Shown: positions 33,226 to 46,202, counted from the stretch's first letter. The stretch: 64,000 nt of DNA from Vibrio bivalvicida (GCF_001399455.2 NZ_LLEI02000075.1:1-64000); one strand, 5' to 3'. Translations and numbers: made by a program. Notes: generated from the letters alone by a model not told the origin.

Positions 33226-35604
33226 CTATTTACTGTCAGTAAAGAAGTCGTTGTAGAGCATATACAGATGCGCCGCGCTCCAAGAAAAATTTGGTGCACC
33301 TTGTTGAGCGCCCGATAGTGGGTTGTAGTTCTCGCGGATTGGGCCATCTTCCACTAAGCCATCAGCGTGGTTAAAGAAGGCTTTAGCCATTTCAACCGCA
33401 TCGTCGCGGTAGCCATACTTCTCCATACCCTTAAGACCAAAGTAGAACTGATCGACCCATACGCGGCCGCGCCAATAAATATCTGGACCAAAGGCTGGGT
33501 TGGTTAAAGCGGCTGTTCCCAGTGGAACGTAAGTGTTGAACTCTTTTGTATCTTTCATCACTTTGACGACTGCGTCTGCATGCTCTTGGGTTGCAGCGCC
33601 ATTAAACAGTGGAGACCAGCCTTCTGGGCCCATGCCACGCTCTACGATAGGCTTACCCGCACAACCGTTGGCAAGCGGCTGATTTTCAATACGGATGTCG
33701 TAGAAGAAACCAGTGCTTTCGTCGAACATACAGGTGTTGATGTAATCGGCTAGGTGTTTCGCTTTCGCGCGGAACGCTTTTGCTTCTGCTTCTTTACCTA
33801 AGATGTCGGCCATTTCCGCTAGGTATTGGTTATCGCTGAACATGTAGCTTGCTTGGTCAACAGACTCTTGCAGCAATGAGTAACCCAGTAGAGTGCCATC
33901 TTCCGCACGGTTTTGTGCAAACTCAACGTCCCAATCACTACGCTTGCCACCGTCGGCAACATAAGCATCTAGCTGATCTTTGTCGATGAAACCGAACACA
34001 GCAGCGTCATCACGGCCAGATTCCCAAGAGGCAGCCGTTTGAGCTGGGCTCTCGATGTAATCGTAGTCGCCTTTCTCCATGACTTCAGCAAGTGCATTTT
34101 TGCCAATTATGGTCTCGTGCTCGTCGCCACGTACGACGGTGAAGTACATTTCACCTTCTGGTGTGTTATGCGCTTTATCGACAGCTGCACCGTACTCAGG
34201 AACGCCGTTACCATTGTTATCACGGTTACGTAGCCACCAGTCGTGGTAAGCCACTAGCTTAGGATACATTTCCTCGATCCACGCTTTATCACCAGTGGTC
34301 TTGTACACTTCCATTACAGCCCATGCCGCAAGGCTTGGTTTAGTGTTACGCTCGTTCCAGTTACCGCCATCACCACCACGTTCAGGGCTTAAGTTGTAAG
34401 CCAGTAAATCTGGCACATAGCCTTTATCCCATGGACGTACTGGATCATTGGCTTGAATTTGATAAGCGAACATGGCGCGAATATTGTCTTTAGCAACATC
34501 TGGGTTGAAATGAGCCATTGCATAGGCTTGTTTCCACGTATCCCACGGCCAAGTTTGGTTGCCAGAGAACCAACGAGCAGTAACAGAAGGTGTGACAGAG
34601 TCAAACTTCATTGCACCAGCTACACCACGCCAGTTACCGTTCAATGTTTCCATCGCTTTGACTGCCACACGTTCTTGCGCGGGTGTGGCATTTGGATTGC
34701 TTAGCCCTTTATCTAGGTAGTTTTCCCAGCGTTGCGCAGAGGCGTCTAGGTAAGATTCAGGGTTGTCTAGAATCGCAGCAATGTTTGCTTGCTCAGTTTG
34801 ATTCTCTTGCGCGGTTAACACGTGTGTGTAAGTGGTGTAGATCGTCGTTGAGCCGTCTACGCTCGCTTTAGATGTAAAGCGATGGCCATCAACTTCCGTT
34901 TCCATATCAATGGATTTATGGATTTGATACTCAGACTCACCAGAAGTCAGTAGATCCCAAGTTGAGCGAACTTTGCCAAACGTTACTTTTAGGCCATTGT
35001 CTGTTGCGATAATCGTACGGTTGTAATCTGGGTATTGCTCATCAATGGTCTTATCTGATTGAGGTTCACCTTCTTTAGCATGGTATTTCTCAAGCAGTTC
35101 ACCGTCCCACACAAGTTCTACAGGTGTGTCAGAGGTGATTTTTGTTTTTAATAAAGACGTGCGGTCTGAAGCGAAACGGATAGTCATTTCAATCGTCACA
35201 TCTTTGGATATGAGTTTTTGAACCAGCGCACCAGGTAGGCTGTACGCTTCCATTTCGAACGCCACTTTCTGGCCATCTTTGTACACGCTTAGCCGGTCGA
35301 AGTTGTTAGCCATAAAATTAATGTATTCTTCGGTTAATAGCGCTGTACTTGGGAAACCGCCCATACCGTCTGCGTTATCTGGCAGCAAGTGACCGTGCCA
35401 TGCACCTAAATCGAAAAATGGGTTGTAGCGTTGGTGATCATCAAAGTCGTAATCGCGCATGTATTCTGGCGAACCAGTACGATCAATGACGTTTTTGAAT
35501 TCGTTCGCTTGTCGTTGCGCGTCTGAAGAAGTAAGCGCGTTACAGCCAGATAGCGTGACAACAGAACCAACGGCTAAAGCGATAAGCGTTTTACGTAAAG
35601 TCAT
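33226..35604 (-). CDS. ygjK: GH63 glucosidase YgjK, predicted lipoprotein
   Basis: 792-aa homologue of E. coli YgjK, a glycoside hydrolase family 63 enzyme of the glucosidase I fold that cleaves alpha-glucosidic bonds. A lipobox (TLSGC, Cys21) makes it an envelope-anchored enzyme, unlike the soluble E. coli form. The family start GTSPEYMRDYDFDDHQRYNPFFDLGAWHGHLLPD is intact. The catalytic pair is expected in TWPWDTWKQ (Asp) and GPIRENYNPLSG (Glu). ygjJ lies just upstream in the same operon. The substrate in this species is not known. Confidence 0.92.
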   Translation of the reverse strand: MTLRKTLIALAVGSVVTLSGCNALTSSDAQRQANEFKNVIDRTGSPEYMRDYDFDDHQRYNPFFDLGAWHGHLLPDNADGMGGFPSTALLTEEYINFMANNFDRLSVYKDGQKVAFEMEAYSLPGALVQKLISKDVTIEMTIRFASDRTSLLKTKITSDTPVELVWDGELLEKYHAKEGEPQSDKTIDEQYPDYNRTIIATDNGLKVTFGKVRSTWDLLTSGESEYQIHKSIDMETEVDGHRFTSKASVDGSTTIYTTYTHVLTAQENQTEQANIAAILDNPESYLDASAQRWENYLDKGLSNPNATPAQERVAVKAMETLNGNWRGVAGAMKFDSVTPSVTARWFSGNQTWPWDTWKQAYAMAHFNPDVAKDNIRAMFAYQIQANDPVRPWDKGYVPDLLAYNLSPERGGDGGNWNERNTKPSLAAWAVMEVYKTTGDKAWIEEMYPKLVAYHDWWLRNRDNNGNGVPEYGAAVDKAHNTPEGEMYFTVVRGDEHETIIGKNALAEVMEKGDYDYIESPAQTAASWESGRDDAAVFGFIDKDQLDAYVADGGKRSDWDVEFAQNRAEDGTLLGYSLLQESVDQASYMFSDNQYLAEMADILGKEAEAKAFRAKAKHLADYINTCMFDESTGFFYDIRIENQPLANGCAGKPIVERGMGPEGWSPLFNGAATQEHADAVVKVMKDTKEFNTYVPLGTAALTNPAFGPDIYWRGRVWVDQFYFGLKGMEKYGYRDDAVEMAKAFFNHADGLVEDGPIRENYNPLSGAQQGAPNFSWSAAHLYMLYNDFFTDSK

Positions 35605-35619
35605 GAATTAATCCTCGGT

Positions 35620-36687
35620 TTACCAGTAGAAGTATTGCATTGCGAAAAGTTGAGCGTCCCCAGTAACATTGTCGTTACCAACTGCGAAGCGGCTATCGAC
35701 GGCTGTTGCCCATACACCGTTGCCGTATTCCCACCAAACACCTGCGTTGATGTAGGATGTGATTTCGTCTTCTGCAGTATCAGATTTGAAGTTTGCGTAG
35801 TTATAGGCTGCCGATAGATAGACGCCTGGAGTAGCTTCGTACCAAGTACTGGTCATGAAGCCAGATTCAGTACCGTCAGAAACTTGGTTGCCTTTATCGG
35901 TGTCGTGCCATACACGTGCTGCAACATTTTTGTATTCAGCACCCAATAGAAATAGCTCACCGCCATTGTTGTTACGAACTTCAGCACCACCTAAAATAGT
36001 GAGGTTTTCTGCGATATCATATTGAATATAACCGTTAACCATTGCGTTCTTGTCGATCCACTGATCAGCAAAGCGGTCGTATTTACCAAAGTTCACCCAT
36101 GAGTCATCTTCAGAGAAGTCAGACTCAGGTGCCGCTGAAATGCTGTAGCGGAGTTTGCCTTCTATATTTTGGATTTTTGCACCTACAAATAGGTCGCGTG
36201 TATTAGATATTACGTAACCGTACTCTACCGTTGCGTCTCCCCACCATTGGATGTCATCCAGAGAAGAGTCCATACGACCAATCATAAATTCTGTGTTGCC
36301 ATCTGTACGGTAGCCAGCATAGAAGCGGTTAAAACCACCTTCGAAACCTCCCCAGCCGTGACCAGTCGCCCAGGCGTTACCCTCAGAATCCGCTTGAACT
36401 GTCCAGCCTTCCATATAAGCCAGACCAAACCAGTTACCATATTCAATCGCTAAACCACCTTCAATATAAGTACCGTCGGCGTAACGGCCTTTGTCGTCAC
36501 CCTCCAGAGCAACATGACCACCCATTCCCAATTCACCGTAGAAGTCGAAGCTCAGTTCTGGTGAGCTTGCTTGTGGTGGTTGAGTGGTGTTGTGGTTGGC
36601 TTCGCTTTCAGTAGCGTGCACGTTAACAGCAGCAAGAATTAACCCGGATAAAATAGTTTTAGTAAAATGTAATTTCATTTTAGTCAC
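35620..36687 (-). CDS. ygjJ: YgjJ-like outer-membrane/periplasmic protein
   Basis: 355 aa, homologous to E. coli YgjJ. Signal peptide (MKLHFTKTILSGLILAAVNVHA, if the second ATG is used) then a beta-rich protein with a Phe/Trp-rich pattern and C-terminal MQYFYW, resembling an outer-membrane beta-barrel. Alternating YGELGMGGHVALEG and YIEGGLAIEYGNWFGLAYMEGW segments support this. It precedes ygjK by 15 nt. A conserved dyad upstream (36842-36860) suggests sugar-linked control. It may be a porin for the YgjK substrate. Confidence 0.88.
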   Translation of the reverse strand: MTKMKLHFTKTILSGLILAAVNVHATESEANHNTTQPPQASSPELSFDFYGELGMGGHVALEGDDKGRYADGTYIEGGLAIEYGNWFGLAYMEGWTVQADSEGNAWATGHGWGGFEGGFNRFYAGYRTDGNTEFMIGRMDSSLDDIQWWGDATVEYGYVISNTRDLFVGAKIQNIEGKLRYSISAAPESDFSEDDSWVNFGKYDRFADQWIDKNAMVNGYIQYDIAENLTILGGAEVRNNNGGELFLLGAEYKNVAARVWHDTDKGNQVSDGTESGFMTSTWYEATPGVYLSAAYNYANFKSDTAEDEITSYINAGVWWEYGNGVWATAVDSRFAVGNDNVTGDAQLFAMQYFYW

Positions 36688-36841
36688 TTCTAAATTGTGT
36701 AGGAATTTGCTTAGTGAGATTGGTTGACTCTGTTGGGGTGTGCTCTATAGGCGTATGATCAACTTTGCGCACTAGCTGATGATAATTTTATCGATCAATC
36801 TAAGTAGCACTAAATGATCTTTAGTTAATGTGTGATGCATG

Positions 36842-36860
36842 TTTAGTAAAATTTTACTTA
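36842..36860. promoter_or_regulatory. AGTAAA-N2-TTTACT dyad upstream of ygjJ
   Basis: TTTAGTAAAATTTTACTTA; arms AGTAAA and TTTACT (36845-36858) form a perfect dyad. It differs at one position from the sequence at 59012-59030 between galR and ygjH. Related dyads lie near ebgA and ebgR. Likely operator of a sugar regulator. Confidence 0.65.
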
Positions 36861-36963
36861 TTGAGTTTTTTTAGATTTGAACGAGATTAGTGAGATACTT
36901 TGACAGGGAACAACTAGTCTTCGAACTGTTAATTAGTGTTGAGTGATACAGAGAACATAGATA

Positions 36964-37701
36964 ATGGTAAAAGTAAACGAGGTTATATTGAGTGGCAAAA
37001 TAACAGTTCGAGCATATAGCCGCTCATCTAATGGACATAGTCATAGCCATCATCAGGTGTTGCTGCCTTTACGTGGTTATATTGATTTGACCTTAGATGG
37101 GCAGGCGGCGACAGTCTCTTATGGCGATTGTGTGGTGATTTTATCCGGTTGCTACCATGAATTTCGTGCTCGTGAGGACTTTCGCTTTTTGGTGATTGAT
37201 GTCAACGAGCTACCAAGTCCATTACTAGAACTAGAGCATCCGATTCTGGCACTGGATGAAGCAACACATCAGTATCTCAGTTTTATTGAAAAACAGCTTG
37301 AGCAAGATATTTCAGGAGAACTGGAAGAGAACATGTTGTCTCTGCTGTTTGAACTATTAGCCCGCCAGTGTTCCAGTAGCAAAATGGATATGAGGATCAA
37401 AAACAGTATCCAGTACCTTCATCAAGACATCGCTAAGAGTCATTCTATTGAAGAGCTTGCTAAAGTTGCCTGCTTAAGTGCGACTCAGTTTAAGCACCTA
37501 TTTAACAAAGAAGTACAGCTCTCTCCACTTAAGTATTTAACTAAGCTACGTATGGAAAAAGCGCGTACCTTGTTAATCAACACCGATATGCCGATTGGCC
37601 GGATTGCTGAGGAAGTGGGCTTTAGTAACCCATCTTCCTTTACGCGTAGCTTTAGTGGTCATTTTGGCTTGCCACCGAAAGCTTATCGCGTCCACGAGTA
37701 A
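36964..37701 (+). CDS. AraC-family regulator with cupin-like N-terminus
   Basis: 245 aa. The N-terminal 80 residues carry HSHSHHQVLLPLRGYIDLTLDGQAATVSYGDCVVILSGCYHEFRA, a cupin-type sensor. The C-terminal AraC HTH pair (ELAKVACLSATQFKHLFNKEVQLSPLKYL and IGRIAEEVGFSNPSSFTRSFSGHFG) is intact. It diverges from ygjJ across 276 bp and overlaps the convergent EamA gene tail-to-tail by 50 bp. It could control either ygjJK or the transporter; AraC plus EamA is a frequent pair. Confidence 0.85.
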   Translation: MVKVNEVILSGKITVRAYSRSSNGHSHSHHQVLLPLRGYIDLTLDGQAATVSYGDCVVILSGCYHEFRAREDFRFLVIDVNELPSPLLELEHPILALDEATHQYLSFIEKQLEQDISGELEENMLSLLFELLARQCSSSKMDMRIKNSIQYLHQDIAKSHSIEELAKVACLSATQFKHLFNKEVQLSPLKYLTKLRMEKARTLLINTDMPIGRIAEEVGFSNPSSFTRSFSGHFGLPPKAYRVHE

Positions 37702-38560
37702 GTCTCGGCTGACGACGATATAAAACAATGCAAATGGCGACGATAGCCATACCAAGCATAGTCAAAGGTGTTAACGTCGTACCGAACAACAGATGATCAA
37801 ACAGATAGGTTAGCATGGGGATTGCGTAAAATAGTATGCTGACTTTATCAGAGCTGTCCCGTTTTACCATGTACATCAGCAGTAAGAGTGCCCCGACGGA
37901 AACCACTAAACTCATCCACAACACTGAGAAAACAAACTCTGGCTGCCAATCAATATAACCTTCAGTGCTCACACTAAGCGCGAAAAACACAATGCTCGAT
38001 AAAACACATTGATACCACATAGCTTGAAATGAATTCATTGTCACACAAGCTTGCTTGACGGTTCCCACTGTGAGGGAGAGGAGTGCCAAAACCGAAAACA
38101 GTATCCCTATCCATTCAACGTTGTTGAGGCTTTGCGCACCAGCAATGGCAATAGAGAGCCCAGTGAACCCAAAACTAAGTAAGACTAATTTAGTACGACT
38201 GACTTTTTGCTTGCAGAGCAATGGTGTAATTAAAGGCTGGATGCCTAAAACCAAAGTCACTAAGCCAGGAGACATACCTGTAGCGATCGCAAGAATATAG
38301 AATGCTAGGTATAGCACTTGTAGCAGTAAGCCGACCGACAAGACGATTTTTAGTTCTTCTTTGCTCGGCTTAAGAAATTGAGTATTGAAAAGATACTTGG
38401 CGATTAAACATATCACGCTGATACTCGCCAAAGAAATCACCGCACGTATTGCTAGAAAACTCCATTCAGAAGAGAACTGCAATCCAAGTTTTACAATAAC
38501 CGCACCACTGCTCCACATCACCAGAAATAGGATCGGAGCGAGGGAATCTAACTTTATCAT
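37652..38560 (-). CDS. EamA/DMT-family transporter
   Basis: 302 aa from the Met at 38560 (MIKLDSLAPILFLVMWSSGAVIVKLGL). A longer frame from 38608 adds 16 residues without a better ribosome site. Ten hydrophobic segments and the duplicated EamA half (GLVTLVLGIQPLITPLL in the first, FYAIPMLTYLFDHLLFG in the second) indicate a drug/metabolite exporter. The substrate is unknown. The 3' end overlaps the convergent AraC gene by 50 bp. Confidence 0.85.
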   Translation of the reverse strand: MIKLDSLAPILFLVMWSSGAVIVKLGLQFSSEWSFLAIRAVISLASISVICLIAKYLFNTQFLKPSKEELKIVLSVGLLLQVLYLAFYILAIATGMSPGLVTLVLGIQPLITPLLCKQKVSRTKLVLLSFGFTGLSIAIAGAQSLNNVEWIGILFSVLALLSLTVGTVKQACVTMNSFQAMWYQCVLSSIVFFALSVSTEGYIDWQPEFVFSVLWMSLVVSVGALLLLMYMVKRDSSDKVSILFYAIPMLTYLFDHLLFGTTLTPLTMLGMAIVAICIVLYRRQPRLTRGRDKLSVASQNDH

Positions 38561-38713
38561 CAGATTTAACCTTATTAATTCGAATGTAGAGAAAGATGCG
38601 GTGGCCACCTACATGGGTAGTTACTATAGCTTGGCTAAATCGTAACAACTGATCCCATCGGACGGTTTTCTGTTCCTAGAGGTCGAAGTTGGCGGGCGAA
38701 GTTGGTGAAAGGA

Positions 38714-38752
38714 AGGAAAAGAAAAAGCACCTCACGGGAGCTTAGGGTGTCT
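38714..38752 (-). terminator. Possible terminator after the DUF5329 gene
   Basis: On the minus strand a short imperfect stem (CACCC...GAGGTG) precedes CTTTTTCTTTTCC. Weak evidence. Confidence 0.4.
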
Positions 38753-38759
38753 ATGACAT

Positions 38760-39098
38760 TTATTGAGTGGTGTCACTTTGGGTGAGTTGAAGTAACCACT
38801 GCTGACTTGTGATTTGTTGTGTTCCACATTCGACCATATAAGGTTTACCAGTGAACCAACTTTTGGATGCGACTTCGCTAATGAAGGTCTCGATATCTTC
38901 GACCTCATCTTGGGCATAATCCCATTTATTTTTAATATGCTCAGCGGCTTCAGTCGGGGTATAGGCCTTTCCGTTTCGATAAAAAGTACAGGATGATTGC
39001 TCAATCTTGCTGATTAAACGGTCCACATCATTTTGAATGCTGGCAACTGCAGAAGTTGCCAGCATCGCTAACATTATGACTAGATACAACCGTTTCAT
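38760..39098 (-). CDS. DUF5329 secreted small protein
   Basis: 112 aa from the Met at 39098 (MKRLYLVIMLAMLATSAVASIQ), which gives a clean signal peptide; the upstream extension from 39170 does not. The mature part (NDVDRLISKIEQSSCTFYRNGKAYTPTEAAEHIKNKWDYAQ) matches DUF5329, with Cys residues near the start and near the end that may pair. The function is unknown. Same strand and close behind the metallo-hydrolase gene, so probably one operon. Confidence 0.8.
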   Translation of the reverse strand: MKRLYLVIMLAMLATSAVASIQNDVDRLISKIEQSSCTFYRNGKAYTPTEAAEHIKNKWDYAQDEVEDIETFISEVASKSWFTGKPYMVECGTQQITSQQWLLQLTQSDTTQ

Positions 39099-39154
39099 CA
39101 CTTCCCTTAATCCCCGTTTGGCCGCAATCAATACGACCACTAACCCCGTTATTC

Positions 39155-40210
39155 TTATAGGTTCCACCAAGGTTTGAGTTCTAGTGGCTCGTTGAGTTCA
39201 ACACGTTGTCCAAACTCAGGACTGACCATGGTGACACCGCGCTCTTCACTAATCTCCATCGCTTGCTGCATAGGCTCGTTCCAATCGTGCATAGCGAGAT
39301 CAAAGGTGCCGTTGTGAATTGGCATCATCACCTTACCTTTAAGATCAATGTGCGCCTGAACACTTTGCTCAGGGAACATATGGATGTCCGCCCATAAGCT
39401 ATTGTAAGCTCCGGTTTCTATCATAGTGAAATCAAATGGCCCGTATTTGTCACCAATCTCTTTAAATCCTGAGAAGTAGCCAGAGTCACCACTAAAGAAG
39501 ACTTTATTCTGCTGACCGTTAATCACCCAGCTTCCCCATAGTGTGCCGTCGCGATCAGTCAGTCCGCGTCCAGAGAAGTGTTGGGTTGGAGTCAGTACAT
39601 ATTCCACGCCATTGTGAACATGTGATTCCCACCAATTAAGCTCAATAATTTTCTCTTCTGGTACATCCCATTCCCTCAGTGTTTGTCCTATTTTTAACGG
39701 CACAATAAACACGGCCACTTTCTCTTTCAGCGCTTTGATCGATGCTTTATCTAAGTGATCGTAGTGGTCATGACTGATCAGAACGGTATCAATACTTGGT
39801 AGCTTTTGTAGCGAAATAGGTGGTTGATGGAAACGCTTTGGCCCTGCCCATTGTACTGGTGATGCTCGGTCACTAAACACAGGGTCTGTCAGGATTAGCT
39901 GCTGATCAATCTTCAGCGCGATACTTGAATGCCCTAGGCGGTATAGAACATCTTGCTGTTCATTAGCGAGTTGCTCTGTGGTAATCGTATGTACGGGTAA
40001 ATCAAAGCTTGGCGCTGGGTTAAGGCGCTCAGTTGTGAAATAGGCTTTCGCGATCTTTAGGATGTCACCAAAGCCGCTTTTGTATTCAAGCTCGGTGTTG
40101 GCAAACTTCTCAGGATATTGCTTACCCGAAGCTTTATCTGAACTAGAACAAGAGATGATTGAGGTGGTCATAATTATCGCTCCTACAGTAGCTAACATTG
40201 TGCGTTTCAT
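39155..40210 (-). CDS. MBL-fold metallo-hydrolase, predicted lipoprotein
   Basis: 351 aa. Signal peptide with lipobox (IISCSS, Cys21). The metal-binding motif SHDHYDHLD is near residue 146, with later metal ligands in PTQHFSGRG, FSGDSGYF and MMPIHNGTF. This is the UlaG/NAPE-PLD-like branch of the beta-lactamase fold. Predicted phosphodiesterase or phospholipase in the envelope; the substrate is inference. It diverges from a TetR gene, and dyads near its start suggest repression. Confidence 0.85.
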   Translation of the reverse strand: MKRTMLATVGAIIMTTSIISCSSSDKASGKQYPEKFANTELEYKSGFGDILKIAKAYFTTERLNPAPSFDLPVHTITTEQLANEQQDVLYRLGHSSIALKIDQQLILTDPVFSDRASPVQWAGPKRFHQPPISLQKLPSIDTVLISHDHYDHLDKASIKALKEKVAVFIVPLKIGQTLREWDVPEEKIIELNWWESHVHNGVEYVLTPTQHFSGRGLTDRDGTLWGSWVINGQQNKVFFSGDSGYFSGFKEIGDKYGPFDFTMIETGAYNSLWADIHMFPEQSVQAHIDLKGKVMMPIHNGTFDLAMHDWNEPMQQAMEISEERGVTMVSPEFGQRVELNEPLELKPWWNL

Positions 40211-40225
40211 AGTGACTATCCTAAA

Positions 40226-40248
40226 GTAAACTATACGGTGTAGTTTAC
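40226..40248. promoter_or_regulatory. Candidate TetR operator 1
   Basis: Perfect dyad GTAAACTA-N7-TAGTTTAC in the MBL/TetR divergent gap, just upstream of the MBL gene start. Confidence 0.7.
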
Positions 40249-40264
40249 ATGCTTTGCTTTTAAA

Positions 40265-40287
40265 GTAAACTGCTTGGTGTAAAATAG
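40265..40287. promoter_or_regulatory. Candidate TetR operator 2
   Basis: GTAAACTG-CTTGGTGT-AAAATAG is a degenerate copy of the dyad at 40226-40248 and shares the GGTGT core. It sits between the perfect dyad and the TetR gene. Confidence 0.5.
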
Positions 40288-40320
40288 ATCTCAGCGCAAT
40301 GAAGTAGGATCGTTAACTCT

Positions 40321-40932
40321 ATGAAAGTTAGAAAGAAAGGTCGTAGTGAAATAAAACGTGAGGCTATTTTGCTAGCGGCGAAACAAGCTTTTCAGGAATT
40401 TGGTGTGCAAAATACCAGTATGGATAAGCTATCTGCCATGGCTGAGGTCTCTAAGCGAACGGTTTATAACCATTTCGAATCTAAAGAAGCGATCGTAATG
40501 GAACTACTGGCTGAACTGTGGCGAACTTCAATGGCAGAGCATGAAATCGCAGGGCTTGTTGAACTGACTTTAGAACAGCAGCTTGTTGCTTTACTAGAAA
40601 GTGAAATCAATGTTGTGACTGAACCGCACTATGTTGAGCTGGCTAAAGTGGCTTTGAGTTATTTCTTCCACAAGCCCGATGAGCTGAAAGAGCAACAAGA
40701 GAAGATGTCTAAACAAGAGACGGCATTGTTTCGTTGGTTGCAAGAGCAGGCAGAGCAGCAGACGCTTGCGATTGATGATGTCGTTGTTGCGAGCACGCAA
40801 TTGCACAGCTTGGTTAAAGGTAGTGCTTTCTGGCCGCAGGTACTTAGTATGAAGCCATCGCTGACCAAGCAAGAGGCTAGGGTTCTGGCAGAGCAAACTG
40901 CTAAGCTGTTTATGAGTCAGTATTGCGCTTAA
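40321..40932 (+). CDS. TetR-family regulator divergent from the MBL gene
   Basis: 203 aa. N-terminal TetR HTH (residues 12-60: KREAILLAAKQAFQEFGVQNTSMDKLSAMAEVSKRTVYNHFESKEAIVMELL). The C-terminal ligand domain belongs to the group seen in AcrR/YbiH-like proteins (VVASTQLHSLVKGSAFWPQVL). It probably represses itself and the adjacent metallo-hydrolase operon through the two dyads in the gap. The inducer is unknown. Confidence 0.88.
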   Translation: MKVRKKGRSEIKREAILLAAKQAFQEFGVQNTSMDKLSAMAEVSKRTVYNHFESKEAIVMELLAELWRTSMAEHEIAGLVELTLEQQLVALLESEINVVTEPHYVELAKVALSYFFHKPDELKEQQEKMSKQETALFRWLQEQAEQQTLAIDDVVVASTQLHSLVKGSAFWPQVLSMKPSLTKQEARVLAEQTAKLFMSQYCA

Positions 40933-40940
40933 CTTCGTTT

Positions 40941-40973
40941 AAAAAGCCCATACCAATATGGTATGGGCTTTTA
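40941..40973. terminator. Bidirectional terminator between TetR and yjeM
   Basis: Stem AAAAGCCCATACC / GGTATGGGCTTTT, loop AATAT. A and T tracts flank the stem on both strands, serving both convergent genes. Confidence 0.9.
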
Positions 40974-41000
40974 CATTGTTAGTGATTTTACAACTAATCG

Positions 41001-42428
41001 TTATGGTTGTTTGGCGGTCTGTAACTTGACGTTTTTGTTTGCCTGTTTTTTCTCAAAGCGAGAAATCCACCACCACGCAAGGCCAGAGAACACTGCGGTC
41101 ATAAACACGTTGATGAAGAAGGCACGTACCAAGTCAACGCCAGTTGGGAAGGCAGATGCTGTCATACTTACCACAAAGATAGTGATCAGTACCGAGACCA
41201 CACCCATACCGAACTTGCGTGAGCCCATTCGGAAATCACGCGGCGTATCATCATGTTTGAGGCGGAAGACGAAGTAAGCCGCCATGATGAAGATTGGTGG
41301 AAGCATTGCTGTGCCCGCGGTTAAGTTGATTGCTTGGTTCATCATGTCTTGCACGGATTCTGAACCAAAGCCATTTACAACCAACATCACCACGACGAAG
41401 GCAAACTGCCACCAAGCTGCGCGAACTGGCACACCGTGCTCATTAAGCTCAGTGGTTTTCTCACCGTAGACGCCTTTTGGAATCTCTGAGAAGTGGATTT
41501 TTACTGGAGCCGCTGTCCACATCATCATAGAGCCAAACATCGCGATAAAGAGAATAATCCCAACAAAGCGGCCAACTACTAAGGTAGAAACCTCGAAGTA
41601 TTGAGCCATACCTGTAAAGATTTCGACCATACCGCCGGCGTACGTGAGATCTTCGCGAGGGACAAAAACGTTAACCAGTAGTGAGCCAAGCGCATACATG
41701 GCACCGATCAGAACACCTGCCATGATGATCACCTTGATAAAGGCTTTCTGACCACCTTTGACATCTTTTAGGTAAGCGGCAGCGGTTTCCGCTCCACCAG
41801 CTGCTTGGAAGATCCAACACATAATACCTAGTGTCGCCCAATTGATGGTTGGGCTCATTGCTTCCATTGTAATAGGTTCCGCTGGCGTGTATTCGCTACC
41901 ACCCAGAGCCATGAGTGCGCCCAATACATAGATAGCAAATAGAGCGAACACTCCGTAAGCGACGATCTCCGAAATTTTACCGAGCCAACTTGCCCCTTTG
42001 GTGGAAATATGGGTGGCCGCTGCAAATAGGACGATCGAGATAATCGAGGTCACCATAGGTGAGAAAGTGTACTCGTAGCCAAGCATCGCGTACGAAGCAT
42101 AAGCGATGACGTTAGGCAGTAGGGATACGAACCAGAATAGGTTTACAAACCAGTACAAGAAAGAGCCTAAGTATGCCGCTTTGGAGCCTAATGGTTTTTT
42201 CAGCCAGTCGTACATGCCTGATTCTGAGTTCTTATTCGCTGAAACGAATTCAGCAATAATGAATACGAAAGGGATGAAGTAAACGATGGTTGCAAGTAAG
42301 AAAATAGGCGCTGAACTTAAGCCTAATTCAATATTGTTATTTACGATGTTACGGACGTTAAATACCGCCGCAAAGGTCATCGATAGCAGGGCGAACTTGC
42401 CAATGGTGCCGCGCATAGATTCAGACAT
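41001..42428 (-). CDS. yjeM: YjeM-like APC amino-acid permease
   Basis: 475-aa member of the APC superfamily with about 12 hydrophobic segments. KFALLSMTFAAVFNVRNIVNNNIELGLSSAPIFLLATIVYFIPF and WIFQAAGGAETAAAYLKDVKGG fit the YjeM branch. The substrate is unknown. It lies downstream of ebgC, the place of the unrelated-in-detail ygjI transporter in E. coli; a shared regulon or a sugar role cannot be claimed. The gap to ebgC carries long inverted repeats. Confidence 0.85.
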   Translation of the reverse strand: MSESMRGTIGKFALLSMTFAAVFNVRNIVNNNIELGLSSAPIFLLATIVYFIPFVFIIAEFVSANKNSESGMYDWLKKPLGSKAAYLGSFLYWFVNLFWFVSLLPNVIAYASYAMLGYEYTFSPMVTSIISIVLFAAATHISTKGASWLGKISEIVAYGVFALFAIYVLGALMALGGSEYTPAEPITMEAMSPTINWATLGIMCWIFQAAGGAETAAAYLKDVKGGQKAFIKVIIMAGVLIGAMYALGSLLVNVFVPREDLTYAGGMVEIFTGMAQYFEVSTLVVGRFVGIILFIAMFGSMMMWTAAPVKIHFSEIPKGVYGEKTTELNEHGVPVRAAWWQFAFVVVMLVVNGFGSESVQDMMNQAINLTAGTAMLPPIFIMAAYFVFRLKHDDTPRDFRMGSRKFGMGVVSVLITIFVVSMTASAFPTGVDLVRAFFINVFMTAVFSGLAWWWISRFEKKQANKNVKLQTAKQP

Positions 42429-42458
42429 AGAGTCCTCCGATGAATCACGTCAATTCCT

Positions 42459-42570
42459 TTGGTACTAAAAGTCACACTGCTATTGAGCGTTCTGTCATCC
42501 TGCGCGAATAGTATGTTATGCCGCGTTAGAGTCCAGCGCTATGATCGACTTCTGTGACTTTAGTACCTAA
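42459..42570. repeat. Inverted repeat between yjeM and ebgC
   Basis: TTGGTACTAAAAGTCACA (42459-42476) is mirrored by TGTGACTTTAGTACCTAA (42553-42570) with one single-base gap. The 76-bp spacer carries no ORF. A paired-operator or RNA stem is possible. Confidence 0.65.
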
Positions 42571-42623
42571 GGGTTTGTAGTCGTTATTGTCTGGGCCAGT
42601 TGTGTTGACCCTGTATATTGTGT

Positions 42624-46202
<3,579 letters not shown>

